Source: Rotaria sordida
Taxonomy: Eukaryota > Rotifera > Eurotatoria > Philodinida > Philodinidae
Length of the DNA stretch: 64,000 nucleotides
Assembly (NCBI GenBank): GCA_905250125.1
Contig: CAJNOL010000174.1
Span: 124,001 to 188,000 of the forward strand
Direction of reading: 5' to 3'
Each line of letters opens with the position of its first letter. Position 1 is the stretch's first letter. The translations under genes and the position numbers were made by a program. Below, in pieces: positions 35,644 to 47,783 of the stretch. The notes below the pieces were generated by a model. That model made no database searches, was not told where the DNA came from, and saw only the letters and a list, made by a program, of their open reading frames with translations.

Positions 35644-38600
35644 ATGATGGAATCAACAAATACAACTACTGATCAACAAACACCACCAACAATACCAATT
35701 AATAATAGTAGTAGCCGACGAAAACAAAGCAAACCAAATAGGTAAGTGTGAATTCATATTTCATTTTTCTTTTTGTTTTTTTTTTTCTTTATTTTTTTCA
35801 AAAAACAGCAGTATGACAGATGGTTATTGTTATAAAAAAATTTACAGATCCATTTATAATCGAACGAGAATAATAAAATCAATAATACAAGTAGTAGACT
35901 CAAACTTTATTCTACAAACATTTATCTCGTTCTCTTTCAATTCATTGGTTCTATATGTGCGTGTGTGTGTGTCCGAAATTACAATAAGTTCTAATAAAAA
36001 AAAAAAAAAAATGAATGTTTAGAGAGAAAAAGAAACGCACACATACACACATTTACACAAATGATAGGATGCTAGGACTCCCGTTCGTTTCACTAATGTT
36101 AATAGTTCTACTCTGAGAAAAGAAGATGCGAAGGAGAAGGAAAAGAAGAAAAAAAAACTGAAACTGTGTGTGTGTGTATGCTAGGATTATTGATGAGATG
36201 CACTGACAATGCACATATAAACGGAAACGAAACTCATCAAGTATTTGCCTCTAACAACGGACGAACGACAATAAGAGAGAAACAGACAGATAAAGATAGA
36301 GATAGACCCAAAAAAAAAAGAAAAAAAAGAAGAAACAAATCAACAAAAAAAAACTCATAAATAAAGGAAAAGAGAGCGGGAAACAAACTCATTCAAATGC
36401 AAATACATGCGTCAATGAACGACATTCAAGCTTTAAGAAAAATAATAAATCATCTATAAAATTTTTGAAAAAAAAAAGAAAACCAATATATATATATATA
36501 TATAATGTATATCAAAGCAAGCATAGTAACGAGCTGTTCTTATTACCTTTATATTAACCGTTAAAAATATTTTTTCACGCTTTTTTAAATACATATTAAG
36601 ATTTAATTAACTTGACATATATAAGATCATATTAAATCTGAAAATAAGATTTCTGTATTTTGTTTTTTTTTTAATAGAAATTTTCATTTGAATCTTAAGT
36701 ATTAAATAGATATATCAATCTTTTCATTGCATAAGCTTATTTCAATGTTGACATGGCAAGATTTATGAGAATCAATTTGTAAATTCCCTTTGGAATAACA
36801 AAAAAAAAAAAAAACTAAAAATAAAAAAAAAGTAGCAACTTTGATACATTAGTACTTTTCTGCCTCTTTTTTTTTTCTCAGCCTAAAGGAAAATGGAAAA
36901 ATGAGTTTTTTTTTTTTCTTCTATCTCAATCTTATTTAATATTAATAGAATGTCGAAAAAACATCTATTGAATAATTCATTAAAATCAATTATTATTTAG
37001 ATTTATCTTTTCTAATAAATTTCTATTGAGTTTTTACTTTTATTCATATTTTTAAAAACGATAATAAGAAAAAAAAAGAAAATATTTCATTGAAATCATA
37101 TAATTTAATTTAAAATTTAAATATTAAAATTATAAATTTAGACTTGAACATGTTGTTCTTGAAACTGCATCGACATGCGATACAATAAATTCATCATCAA
37201 TTCTTCCACCATTAACACAATATCATGTAGCTGCTGAACAACAAGAAGGTGGTATTGGTGATGATGATTCCGATCGTATTAGTTTAAATTGTGAAGATGG
37301 TTCATTATCATCACATTCAACAGGTGAACATTATGCTATGGAAGATATTATTAATCGTTCAAGACGTTCATCACATCAACATCAATCACGTACAATTGAT
37401 AAAACAAATTTTGATGAAAATATTGAAAGAATGTTAATTGAAGAAAATCAACAACAAGAACATATTGATCATAATAATGAAACAATTGGTATACTTGATT
37501 TTAGTTTAAAAATTGATGAAGCAAATAAACTTTCATTAAATTCAACAAATCGTTCACGTTCAATAAATACAACAGGAAAATCACGTTCATTAAAACGAAA
37601 ACATCAAAATGATACTATAGATAATAACAATGGAATAATAACAATGCCAACAAGAATATTTCATGCTGATGCTTTTTGTGCAATTTGTCGAAAGGTTCGC
37701 AAAAAAAAACAAAAATTAAAATTTTCATTCTTTTTAAACTTAATAATTTTTTGTTTTTTTTTTCAAGGAATTTTGTAACAAATATTTTCTAAAAACTCAG
37801 TAAGTAAAACATGTAAATGAATATATACAGTAATGAGCAAAAGTCTACTATCAGAGATGGAAACAGTTCAGATTTTTCCAAAATTTAAACTAAAATTGAT
37901 TTGAAATACTTTCGAACTGATTCTATCTCTATCTTTCACTTCCTCGTAACTCGACTACTATACATACTATAGCTGAGTAAATTTGCGTACACATACTCCA
38001 GTAACGAGGGAATATTTTCACAGCTGTCAAATTGCTTTTCGATCGAGACGATGTTTATTTGATGACTATTAGGAATGTTTAGAATGGTTTGCTTGTTTGA
38101 GTCTTCGTTTTTTGAAATATCAACTTTCGACTTCAAATTTTGTACGAACAATTTTCTTAATGAGATTAATTGATTATGTAAGTTTCAGCTTTGTTTAGTA
38201 TCTTCTATTCTAAGATATTGGAGAAGCTGAAAAATTCAGTAAAATCATGAATGAAGATCCATAAAAGTAAACCATTCTAAACATTCCTAGTACTCATCAA
38301 ATAAACATCGCCTCAATCGAAAAACGATTTGACACCTGGAGAGTACCCTGGTAAGACATGAGCGTACCTCGATTGTCTGAATAGAATGGACCTATTTATA
38401 CTTTTAACTTCATAACCCTGAAAAAGAAGAACATTATGGGTCGATTCATTCTTTATTATTTAGTGGTTTATTCCGATTACTTATCGTATTAATTTCATTA
38501 ATCCTTCCTAGCATTATACCCATGACCATTCGGGTGAGAGAAAAGCTATTTGTCGACTTATGAAAACGTCTGTAGTTGAGAATTATTATCTACAAGTTTC

Positions 38601-41600
38601 ATGAAAGAATCTTCATAGCAAACTTCGATTAAATTACCTGATCCTTTAACTAAAAAAGAAAAATAAAAAACAACATAGATTGGATTTTCATTGTATGCTA
38701 AAATATCAAGAATTAGTCATATACTTAATAATAGATAACAAAAAATTGAGTAAACAATTTTTTTTTAGGCTAAAAGTCTTGAAGTAAAGATAGACACTCT
38801 TTATCATAATTCTCATTGTATTTAGTCAAATTGAAGTGACTTCATGTTTCTAAACTAAATTCTTTGTGCAGTATTTTAACGAGATTTTCTTCTTCCGATG
38901 GGTCGAACACACATAGTATGTGATACAATAATGAGAGAATTCCAAGAGGATCATCCAGATCTTTAAAGAGGTTCTGCCTTCATACTAGACAAAACATTCA
39001 GTATGCACACACAAATTTTCAGACTTTCAGCATATGTAATAGCCGAGATATAGGTAGGAGGTTGGGAGACTTCTCTGCACTAGGATAAATTTTTTTTTCT
39101 TTGCTATTAATCTATCTCAAATTATTTTTAACCTGTTATCTAAAATCAATATTAAATTCTACTTTAAATGTTCATATTATATTACATATAGAGATAAATA
39201 CATATATATATATATATATTTATAAAAAAAAAACAAGTTATTTATAGAATAAATAAATAAAAATATTTTTTGTTTTATTATAATATAGTTTGGCTAATAA
39301 ACATGGTATATTTGATCATCAATCTATTGGACCATCTGTTTCAACTCCAAATTTAACATCTATACAAGGTAATACTGATACAAATAATGATTCAAATCTT
39401 CAACATCCATTTACTGTTATATCAACATTATTACATAATGGTCATGAAGATTTTTCATCATCACCAACATCACCATCATCTGATATGATACAAAATCACC
39501 AAAATAATGATGATGAAAATGAAACTGAATTAACTTCATTAAGACATGAAATGAATGGTGTTATTGCCGGTGATGACGATAATAATAATGATAATAATAA
39601 TCATGATCATGAACAAGATGATAATGATGATGATGATAATGATGCTGATGATGATGATGATGATGAACAAGATGGAACAAATACAAATTCATTAATTAAT
39701 CTTCCACAAAAAATTGCAACTATATTATGTAATGATAATAAAAATATGAATTCAGTAACAATATTAAATGATAATGATGATGATCAAAATGATTTATTAA
39801 CAAATTCTCCAACAAATAGTTTAGATTTTCAACAACAACAAGCATCATCATCAACACAAATAATAAATTTACCATCAACACCATCATCAACAACAACAAC
39901 AACAAATTTATCACGACAATCTTCAGCTAAATTACTTGAAGATTTTTGTGATATTTGTCAAAAACATTTTTGTAATAAATATTATTTACGTGTAAGTCAT
40001 TTCGAAACTTGCTCTTGTAGTCTTCTCTTTTTTTTTTTGAACAATATTTTATTGAAATTTTCTCTTCCGGATGAGCGATTTCAAACTCCAGGAGGTCAAA
40101 CAACTATTTTTAAAAGTATAGACATATCGTATATAGCACAATAACTAAAAAAAAAGAAACTCCAGGAGGGCCTCACAGATCTTCGTAAAGACACCGCCCT
40201 CTTGGTCCACACGCCGGATAATTGAATATGTTATAAATTAAAAAGGCAAATCTATAATTAATATTTATATCATAAATAGAAAGTTTATCTTTATTCATTA
40301 TCAGTGGTGTCTCGAGCCGGTGTGACCTCGCCCCCTAATCTTGAAAAATATTCGTTTGTTTTTTTTTTTCATTAGGGATTTTATTGATAAATTTTCAATT
40401 ATAATTATTATATAGATTTCTAAAAATCAGAATTTATTTATTTTGAATATTTTTATATTTAGAAACATAAATTGGATGTACATGGTGTTCAAACTGATTG
40501 TAATATAAAGCCATATAAACGTATTGATAATAATTCTTTAACATCAAAAAATTCTCCACCATCAACATCATCTCAACAAAATTCTCCATCTATACAATTA
40601 CCATCTTCATTTCCAAATGTTGCATTTAATCGTATGTAGAATTTCTTCAAATGTCAGATTTTTTCTATTACTAATCAAATGAATATTGTTTCTGTCGAAA
40701 AAAAGAGATTTGACATCTTCAAAAAAGTTTCTTCATAAGTATTAGAAAACTTTCTTTTTTTTAAATTTTAGCATCGTCTGTTCAACAGAGTCTTGGTATG
40801 TTACTTAATCCAATATTTTCTCCACTTGTTCAATCTCAAACAAATACCGAACAAACATTATTATCATCATCAAATAAACGTCGTCATACAGATAATTCAA
40901 ATGAATCATCATCATCATCATTATCATTATCAAAACCACAATTTCCACAATCATTATTAACTGTTGCGTCAGATGTATTTGCTAATCAATTAAATTCTGT
41001 AACACATAGTTCAACAACACCAACAACACCAACAACAAAATCTCAAATAAGTACATGTCATTTATGTGGAAAAAAATTTCAAACAAATGATTATTTACAA
41101 TTACATTTGATGAATAAACATCAAATAACAACAGATATACAAAATTTTGATAGTCAACAACAACAACAACGAACAAAAATGTCAAATTTAATTAAATCAT
41201 CTAATGGTACATTAAATAGTAATACAGTTAAAAAAATTAAATTAGAAACAAATGAAATACCATCATCATCATCATCAACAACAACAACAACAACAACAAC
41301 AGTTATTAAAGCATCATCACCTATTGATACAATGACATCACCAAATCCTTCAGCTGTTATACCAGGTATTGTTGATACATATTTTGCTGCTAAAATGGCT
41401 GATCGAGTTTCGTGTGATATATGTCACAAGGTAAATTAATTTACTTTTTTTTTCAATTTATATTCAATAGTAAACAAACCAAACAATTTTTGTTTTTTAT
41501 CATTACAGCAAGTATGTAATAAATATTTTCTTAAAACACATAAACTTAAAGTACATGGTGTTGGACCTGATCCAATGGTTACATCATCATCAGTTACAAT

Positions 41601-44014
41601 AACTAATTCTGAAACATCTGATGATAATATTGAACAACAACAACAACAATCCCTATCATCAATTGATGGTAGTCCACCACAACTTGTTGTCGATGAAATG
41701 AATACATCAAATATTGAACCAGGCGTTATACCAAGTCCAGATACATTAACAAATTCAGTTAATAGTTTTATTAGTACAAATAATAATATTAATAATACAA
41801 CAAATGGTTCAATTGAACAAGCAACAACAAGTATTTGTGAAATATGTTCAAAATCATTTCCAACAAAATTTCTTCATGTACATATGAATAATGTACATGG
41901 TATACAACAACAACCAATATCATTATCAAATGGTACAACATCAACTAATAAAAATATTTTAGTTACAAATACAATTAAACGACCATTAACAAATGGTAAT
42001 AATCTTACTGGAAATACTAATGTTCGTTTAAAACAAACACCACAAGTTCAATTACGTGTTACATGTCAAGTATGTAAAAAGGTTAGTATATATAAATAAT
42101 AATCAAATGAAATAGGAGAAAACAAAAAAAAAAAAGATTTGGTTTTTTTGTTTTAAATATTATTAAGAATGATAAATTTAAATTATTCTTAAACCTAATA
42201 TGAACACTTTTAGGATTACGATTATGTTATTCGCCTGAAATCTATACGAATCCCAATTAACAAAAAACTAAATATATATATATATATAATATATGATGTT
42301 GTTACTAGTTTAATCATATGAACATGTGAAAACTCGAAAAGAAAGAACAAACAGAAAAGTAGTTAGTTTAAATTATATTTATCTAGTCTTATCATTCTCT
42401 ATTTTCGAAGCATTTGAAATCATCCATGACTATTTAGTATTTATATATAATTTGAACTGCTCGATATACGAAGATCAATTACGTATGATTGACTGATGTT
42501 ATCAATGTTCTGTACTAAGTGTCCCCAATATATACCTAAAAGGATATGGTTTGATTAAAATGTTATGAACTTATAATATAACAATGAATCTCATTGGAAT
42601 CAGTGCGAATTTCAGGTAGTCTCAACAAGCGTTCGCATATATTTCGATATGATCTACTTATATAAATAATAATTAGACGTAATTGCTAGATATTATAAGT
42701 ATATTCTACTAGTCTTTATTAGAGTACATGTCTGGAAGACGATGAGTGTATTTAAAACAGTATAATGAAATTGGCCGAGGTTCGTGCTAACTTCAAGTAG
42801 TTGTGCCAAGATTAAATTTTGTTTTCACAATTATATTTTAGATGATCGTCACGGTTGAGTGACTACACTTGTCTGCGTGTATTCAAACTAGGGTACCGCC
42901 AGGATAAGTTACTAAGAGCTGTTTATCTCGAATTACACATCCAATAGGATGCTGACTAAATTGCGACATAGACCTATCTTCGTGACTAGTATGTGATTAG
43001 TCAATGTGTACGGTGAGCTTGAGAGCAAGAATTTTGCATCTGTCCATAACTACAGCTAGTATTCGTTGTGAGGAAGATATCGAGCTAATGAATTTGCCGC
43101 TAAGTAGTATTTCATATATCAAGTTCTATTAGATAAAAAAGCTCAACTCGATGAGTTTTTCTTTTTGAATATTTAAGATATTGAAAGACTGATTGGTTAT
43201 ATGATATGCATACATTGTTATTTTGTTTTTAAAATTTACCAAATACAATTCTTGTCTCAAAGGAAATAAGTTATATTAGAGAGTTTGATTGCTTATTTAT
43301 TTATTCACTATAAATATTCAATAGTATAAAAAACAAAAACTGATCAATACTATTCCCGAGATTGATTTCGAGATATAAATTAAGATATTAAACATTGTTT
43401 TTTTAATTTTAATTTTGTTTTTTTTTTTTTAGGAATTATGTAATAAATATTTTTTACGTGCTCATATGCGTAATGTTCATAATATATCTGTGGATGATTT
43501 ACGTTTAATTCAACAACCATCAACAACATCAAGTACAACATCTCAATTATCACCATCATCAGATTCACAATCATCGAAAACAGCACTTTCATTATCTTCA
43601 AATATTTTATCAGCAACATCTACGATTCCAACTGATATAAATGTTGTATCAACAAGAAAATATTCATTAACAAATGATAATGATTTAAATGGTCATATAA
43701 CTGATAGTAATGAATCAGAAAATATTAATTTAACAAAAGAAACAAATAATTATTCATCATCATTAATAACAACGACTAAAATATCAACAAATGACAATAA
43801 CAATAATAATAATAATAATCGTCTTTTGTCTATGCAACCTTTCTTAGTTGAAAGTGATGATGATGTATATAAAGATTTATTTGTACCATGTATGGTTTAT
43901 TTACCTTGTCGTCATCGTGTTACAAAACCATTGGAAGTATCATTACGACTTAAACCTGTTGATAATACAACTTCGACAGCAGCAACAGCAGCAACAGCTA
44001 TTATAGCTGATTAA
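35644..44014 (+). CDS. Multi-C2H2 zinc-finger regulator with NuRD-type N-terminal motif, 8 exons
   Basis: A 1,122-residue nuclear protein. Coding exons: 35644-35741, 37142-37694, 37768-37799, 39289-39991, 40463-40631, 40772-41430, 41509-42081, 43433-44014. Frame is kept throughout with GT-AG junctions. Residues 24-31 read SRRKQSKP, like the RRKQxxP motif with which FOG, SALL and BCL11 proteins recruit the NuRD co-repressor complex. Six C2H2 fingers follow at about 212-233, 448-469, 614-635, 733-754, 848-868 and 924-945. Fingers 1, 2, 4 and 6 share a CNKY(F/Y)L(K/R) core, while fingers 3 and 5 are plainer. Linkers are Ser/Thr/Asn/Gln-rich with a long Asp run (about 39,610-39,670 in DNA). The C-terminus is Ala/Thr-rich. 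The role as a transcription repressor is inferred. The orthologue was not identified. Two further start codons lie close by: Met2 is adjacent. Confidence 0.85.
37768..37799 (+). other. 32-nt exon inside zinc finger 1
   Basis: It encodes EFCNKYFLKT plus two bases of the zinc-ligand His codon, bridging CAICRK (previous exon) and HLANKH (next exon). The acceptor is TTTCAAG and the donor GTAAGT. The finger is therefore spread over three exons. Confidence 0.85.
37853..37930. mobile_element. Tiny inverted-repeat element (78 bp)
   Basis: The ends AGAGATGGAAACAGTTC and, from the other strand, AGAGATAGAATCAGTTC form 17-bp imperfect terminal inverted repeats. The middle holds TTTTCCAAAATTTAAAC. The left half recurs near 56600, and a related core lies inverted near 45250, which suggests a dispersed family of very small MITEs. 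Confidence 0.5.
37985..38372. mobile_element. Foldback element in zinc-finger intron 3
   Basis: The left arm (GCTGTCAAATTG, GATGTTTATTTGATGA and AGGAATGTTTAGAATGGTTT, about 38022-38088) recurs inverted on the right (AAACCATTCTAAACATTCCT and TCATCAAATAAACATC, about 38268-38310). The centre is near 38180. It lies in the 1.5-kb intron 37800-39288. Inner arms match at about 90 percent by eye and outer arms less well. Confidence 0.7.
42082..43432 (+). other. Zinc-finger gene intron 7, with a SINE
   Basis: A 1,351-bp intron that interrupts finger 6 between CQVCKK and ELCNKY. The donor is GTTAGT and a T-rich tract precedes the acceptor AG. It contains SINE copy B at 42840-43125, with a weak inverted repeat near 42230 and 42600. 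Confidence 0.85.
42840..43125 (+). repeat. tRNA-derived SINE, copy B (in zinc-finger intron)
   Basis: It starts with GTCACGGTTGAGTGACTA (A-box-like). A truncated tRNA-like segment with GTATTCAAACTAGGGTACC (B-box-like) follows. The body then matches copy A through blocks GTTACTAAGAGCTGTTTATCTCG, CAATAGGATGCTGACTAAATTG and GTGATTAGTCAATGTGTA. The 3' part also aligns (GAAGATATCGAGCT against GAAAATATCGAACT in copy A). It lies in the same orientation as the host gene. Confidence 0.7.
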
Positions 44015-44734
44015 TATTTATCTATATATATAAATTTGTATGCGCATGTATCTTTCGAAGCTCACGTTCAGATATCTTTTAACCCTCTGTCTCTCTTTCT
44101 CTTATTGTCTTATATATATACATATATATATATGTGTGTGTGTGTTGAGCTAGTCTACACATCTACTCTATCGAACAGTTTTGTTGCAATCCTTATTTTT
44201 GTATCGCAATGGTCGCTCGGTTTCCTTACTTACATCTCGCATATGCGAATATAACGAACAAAATCCCATGACACACTTTATGCGTGTATGTATAAATATA
44301 TCTATATATGTGTGCAGTGCAGTGCAGTGCAGTGTAGTTTCTATATATATATATGTATGTGTGTATGTGAGTGCGATTCTTCTTTTTTTTTTTTTTCATA
44401 TAGATTTGGTTTTCTTTTTTTTTTCTTCTCTTCTTTTTTTCTTCTCTCATGACAAAGAACAATGCTTGTAATGTGTTTTGTGTACATCTGGTTTAGTATA
44501 TGTCTATCATTTCTGTAAATCTTTCCTTTCTTTTTGATTTACTTTCATTTTATCCGGCTTATGTTTTCTTTGTAAACGAACAACTGAAAAAAACAAACAA
44601 ACATCTATTCGTTATTGCTTCACTTTTACCTGTTCTTCCCCTCCCGTTTTTTTTTTGTGTATCGTGCAATTGAGAAAAAAAATGTTTTTTTTTTTTTTCT
44701 TTTTTTTTTATGTAATTTTAAAAACAAGCAGAAC

Positions 44735-44766
<32 letters not shown>

Positions 44767-45870
44767 CAAATAATACACATCTATGCCATATATCTGTTAT
44801 CGTCTCATACTTTCTCTCCGTTTTTTCTTTTTCTTGTTGTTATGAAGATCTCTTCTTTTTTTCTTTCTTTTTTGACTTTTGGGTTTTTTTTCGTTTTTGA
44901 AAATAACTCTGCGTATTTCGTTTTTTTTTTTCGTGTGTATCGTTTCTTGCTGTGTGTGTGTGAACAAAGTAAACGAACAAAATGATATACTTCTTTGTAA
45001 GATTGCAATGGATTTTCATTAAACTATTTAAACGGGATGATGATTGTAGCTCAATATTCTGAGATTTTCAATTGAACAAAATGAAGAAAGAAATAGATAT
45101 TATTAAAAAAATGACGAATTCAAATAATTGTTTTTTATTGGCTAAATTTGTTAGCAGATATGTCTTTTATTTCGATTGAACTCTTTCGGTACAAAAGAAT
45201 CTTCTTATTTGAATTGTAGATATGTCTTCATCCTACGTAACAATGATGAGATCGGTTTGGTTTAAATTTTGAAAAACGTGAAACAATCCATGTACTACAG
45301 TTATTCTTCTTTCTCATCAGTAGGAAACATTAAAAAAAAATGAAACACTTGTAGTCAAGTTGAAGCTTTACATAAAACTCATAGAATAATCAATGTTACA
45401 GAAAAATAAAAGATAACACCATAGAAACTAGAAAGTTGTAGGTTTATATTTTTCTAAACTCGGATCTGAAAGAACCCACAAGTCTCTAATAGAGAGCTTC
45501 AGAAAAAGTCAATTCTTAATAATCGATTTTTTTCTATCACAGTTGTTCAAGTTCAACTTGGAATTGAATTCAAACAAATGTTGAAAACTACTTCCATTTG
45601 ACTAGCAGAATACATCATAACCGTATTTTCTTCACATCTCGATGTATATATTTCAGATGTATCAGTTTCCATATCATCCGTAATATGACATTAAGTCTAT
45701 TGAACACACATGAAATAGATTTGAAATTATCAAATATTTTAAAAAGTAAAACATTTCTTATCGTTCATCAAAAAGAAAACACGCTATTTAGTTTACAAAA
45801 ATCAAGTTTCAGTAATAATCAATTTATTCGACAGCATAGAAATAAAGCAGCATGCTGCCATTAGAATTTA
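44015..45870. other. 3' flank of zinc-finger gene, intergenic
   Basis: It probably includes the 3' untranslated region. It contains T-rich runs, a TG run near 44131, a (GTGCA)4 pentanucleotide repeat at 44312-44336 and an (AAT)n run near 44735-44763. No exon was recognised. The frame at 45598-45864 lacks any domain. Confidence 0.5.
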
Positions 45871-45877
45871 ACGTTCA

Positions 45878-46745
45878 TCTTGAATAAGATTATTATTTGA
45901 CTTGACAGGATACAATTTTAAAGAATCGAATATTTGTTCATAGTCAATTTTTCAAAATATTTCATTTCTACATATTTTTCAATAAAAGATTGAGTACGAG
46001 TTCATATATTAAATGAAGTTAGTGTTACTTCATTGGAAAAACCTATCGATGAAATCAATGTTACATTTTCTTTATAGACAATATCAACATGTTCTCAATG
46101 AGAAAGTTGATATTTACCCTTTGGAACTAAATTTAGTAACAATTTTTCATCGATAACTTCATCCTTTTCTCGTTATAATACAACTAATTAAAAAACAACA
46201 ACAAGCCAATTATATATATATGGAAAAAATGTAATTTCACTTAGTTTCAATAAGAAAAATATCGATCAGATTTTAGGCCATATGAATGTTGAGTTTTACA
46301 ATTTGTTGAAATTATTGAAAATATCTTGGGAATTTAATCCATATCATTCAACAGATTTTTCTAGACAAAGGATAGTTTGTTTTTGCATTGACCGTAAATG
46401 TTTGTCCGATAGTCGATAATAACTTTCTTGTAAGTTCCATATTTTTGGCTGTTGTAAAATGATCAAAAGAAGTTGTAATTGTAAGTTTGTCATAGCAATT
46501 GATATGATGTTTCTCAATTAAAATTTGAGTGGGGTATAACTAAAAAATACTTTCGAATTTGAAAAATAACATTGATTAAGAAACAGTAAAATATAAAAAT
46601 CTTTTTGTTTTTTTGACAAAAATGAATTCATTTTGTACTTAAACAAGATTTTTATTTTCATCAACAAGAGGAACTTCAATAAACATGACTACTATTTTAT
46701 CTATTGATATAGATGAATGAATATAAACTTTGTAGTCTATTGAAT
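45878..46745 (-). pseudogene. Decayed copy of the DUF4139-type gene
   Basis: The segment aligns with the gene at 47784-49251 in the same orientation. Parent region 48040-48235 matches about 45995-46195, parent 48275-48460 matches about 46235-46400, and parent 48840-49015 matches about 46550-46745. The conserved intron boundary (acceptor ...TTAG before TTGTATTATA) is kept, so the copy arose by DNA duplication rather than retroposition. It is broken by many substitutions, frameshifts, in-frame stops and a deletion of about 300 bp of the middle. No intact frame remains. Confidence 0.75.
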
Positions 46746-47783
46746 AATTTCTATTTTTTTCTTTTATAATTAAAGATGTTATATTCGAATCTCTAATGAT
46801 AAAAGTGTGATTGAATCAAGTCGAATATATCATATGAATCATTAGTTGTAAATACAAATAATTGAATTAATTATTTAGATATCTATAAGATGTACTTGAA
46901 GATGACATCTCTAGAGAAAACAATATCTTACTCATGCTCTAATACACAAGTTAATAAAGGCTATATTATATCATTTATTGTAAACATAATTTCCAATTGG
47001 TAGCAATTGTAACCATTGTATTACAAAGCTTTGAAAAAGTTATACAGTTGTATTAACTAATACAAGCAGCTAGAACATTCGATAGAACAAACAAACATAA
47101 TCAAAACAAAACAAAATTTTTTTTTTTTTCAATAAAAATAGATTTGTAAGCTACAGCAATTTTATATTTATTATATAAATAATAAAACATTCGGAAATTC
47201 GTATCGAATAGAGAGGTGATCGATACACAATAAAATAACTATTTTTTCTTTTCTATAACATTTGACTGTACTTATATAAATAGATTGAATATTCTTTTTT
47301 TTGTTTCTTACGGAATAAAATCTCTAAAATCAATAATTCTTTATTTTACATATTGTAAATCGTTTTATTTTAAGTTTATTACTTGAATGTAATCAAAGAA
47401 TATTGAACAAAAATGTTTGCTCATTTATGTACACATTAATGCTTGATTAACACAAAATTCTTAGTGCATGTTATTCTAACAAACAATATTAATTCAAAGC
47501 ACTTAATGACTTATATATAGAAATAAAATGATGCAAACAATCATAGTTTGTAAATATATTCAAATGGAAATTACTTTTGATATATAATTTTTAGAAATTC
47601 TAAACAATCATTAACGACCTCTAGAATAAATAGAAATTCTTGATATTGAAATAAAAGAAAAATATTCAATTCATTTTCTGTTTTTTTTTTCTACTTGGAT
47701 AATGTAAATTATTTTCTTGAATGTATTTATTTACAAAAAAAGAAAAAAAACTATTGAAAAAAATTTGAATATAGTCATATATT
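46746..47783. other. Spacer between pseudogene and DUF4139 gene
   Basis: AT-rich, with no recognised gene or repeat. It probably contains the 3' end of the functional gene transcript and the decayed upstream part of the duplicate. Confidence 0.5.

Noticed and set aside
39720..39914. Minus-strand open frame opposite the Asp-rich part of the zinc-finger gene
   Set aside because: It is Leu/Met/Val-rich because it complements GAT and CAA repeats.
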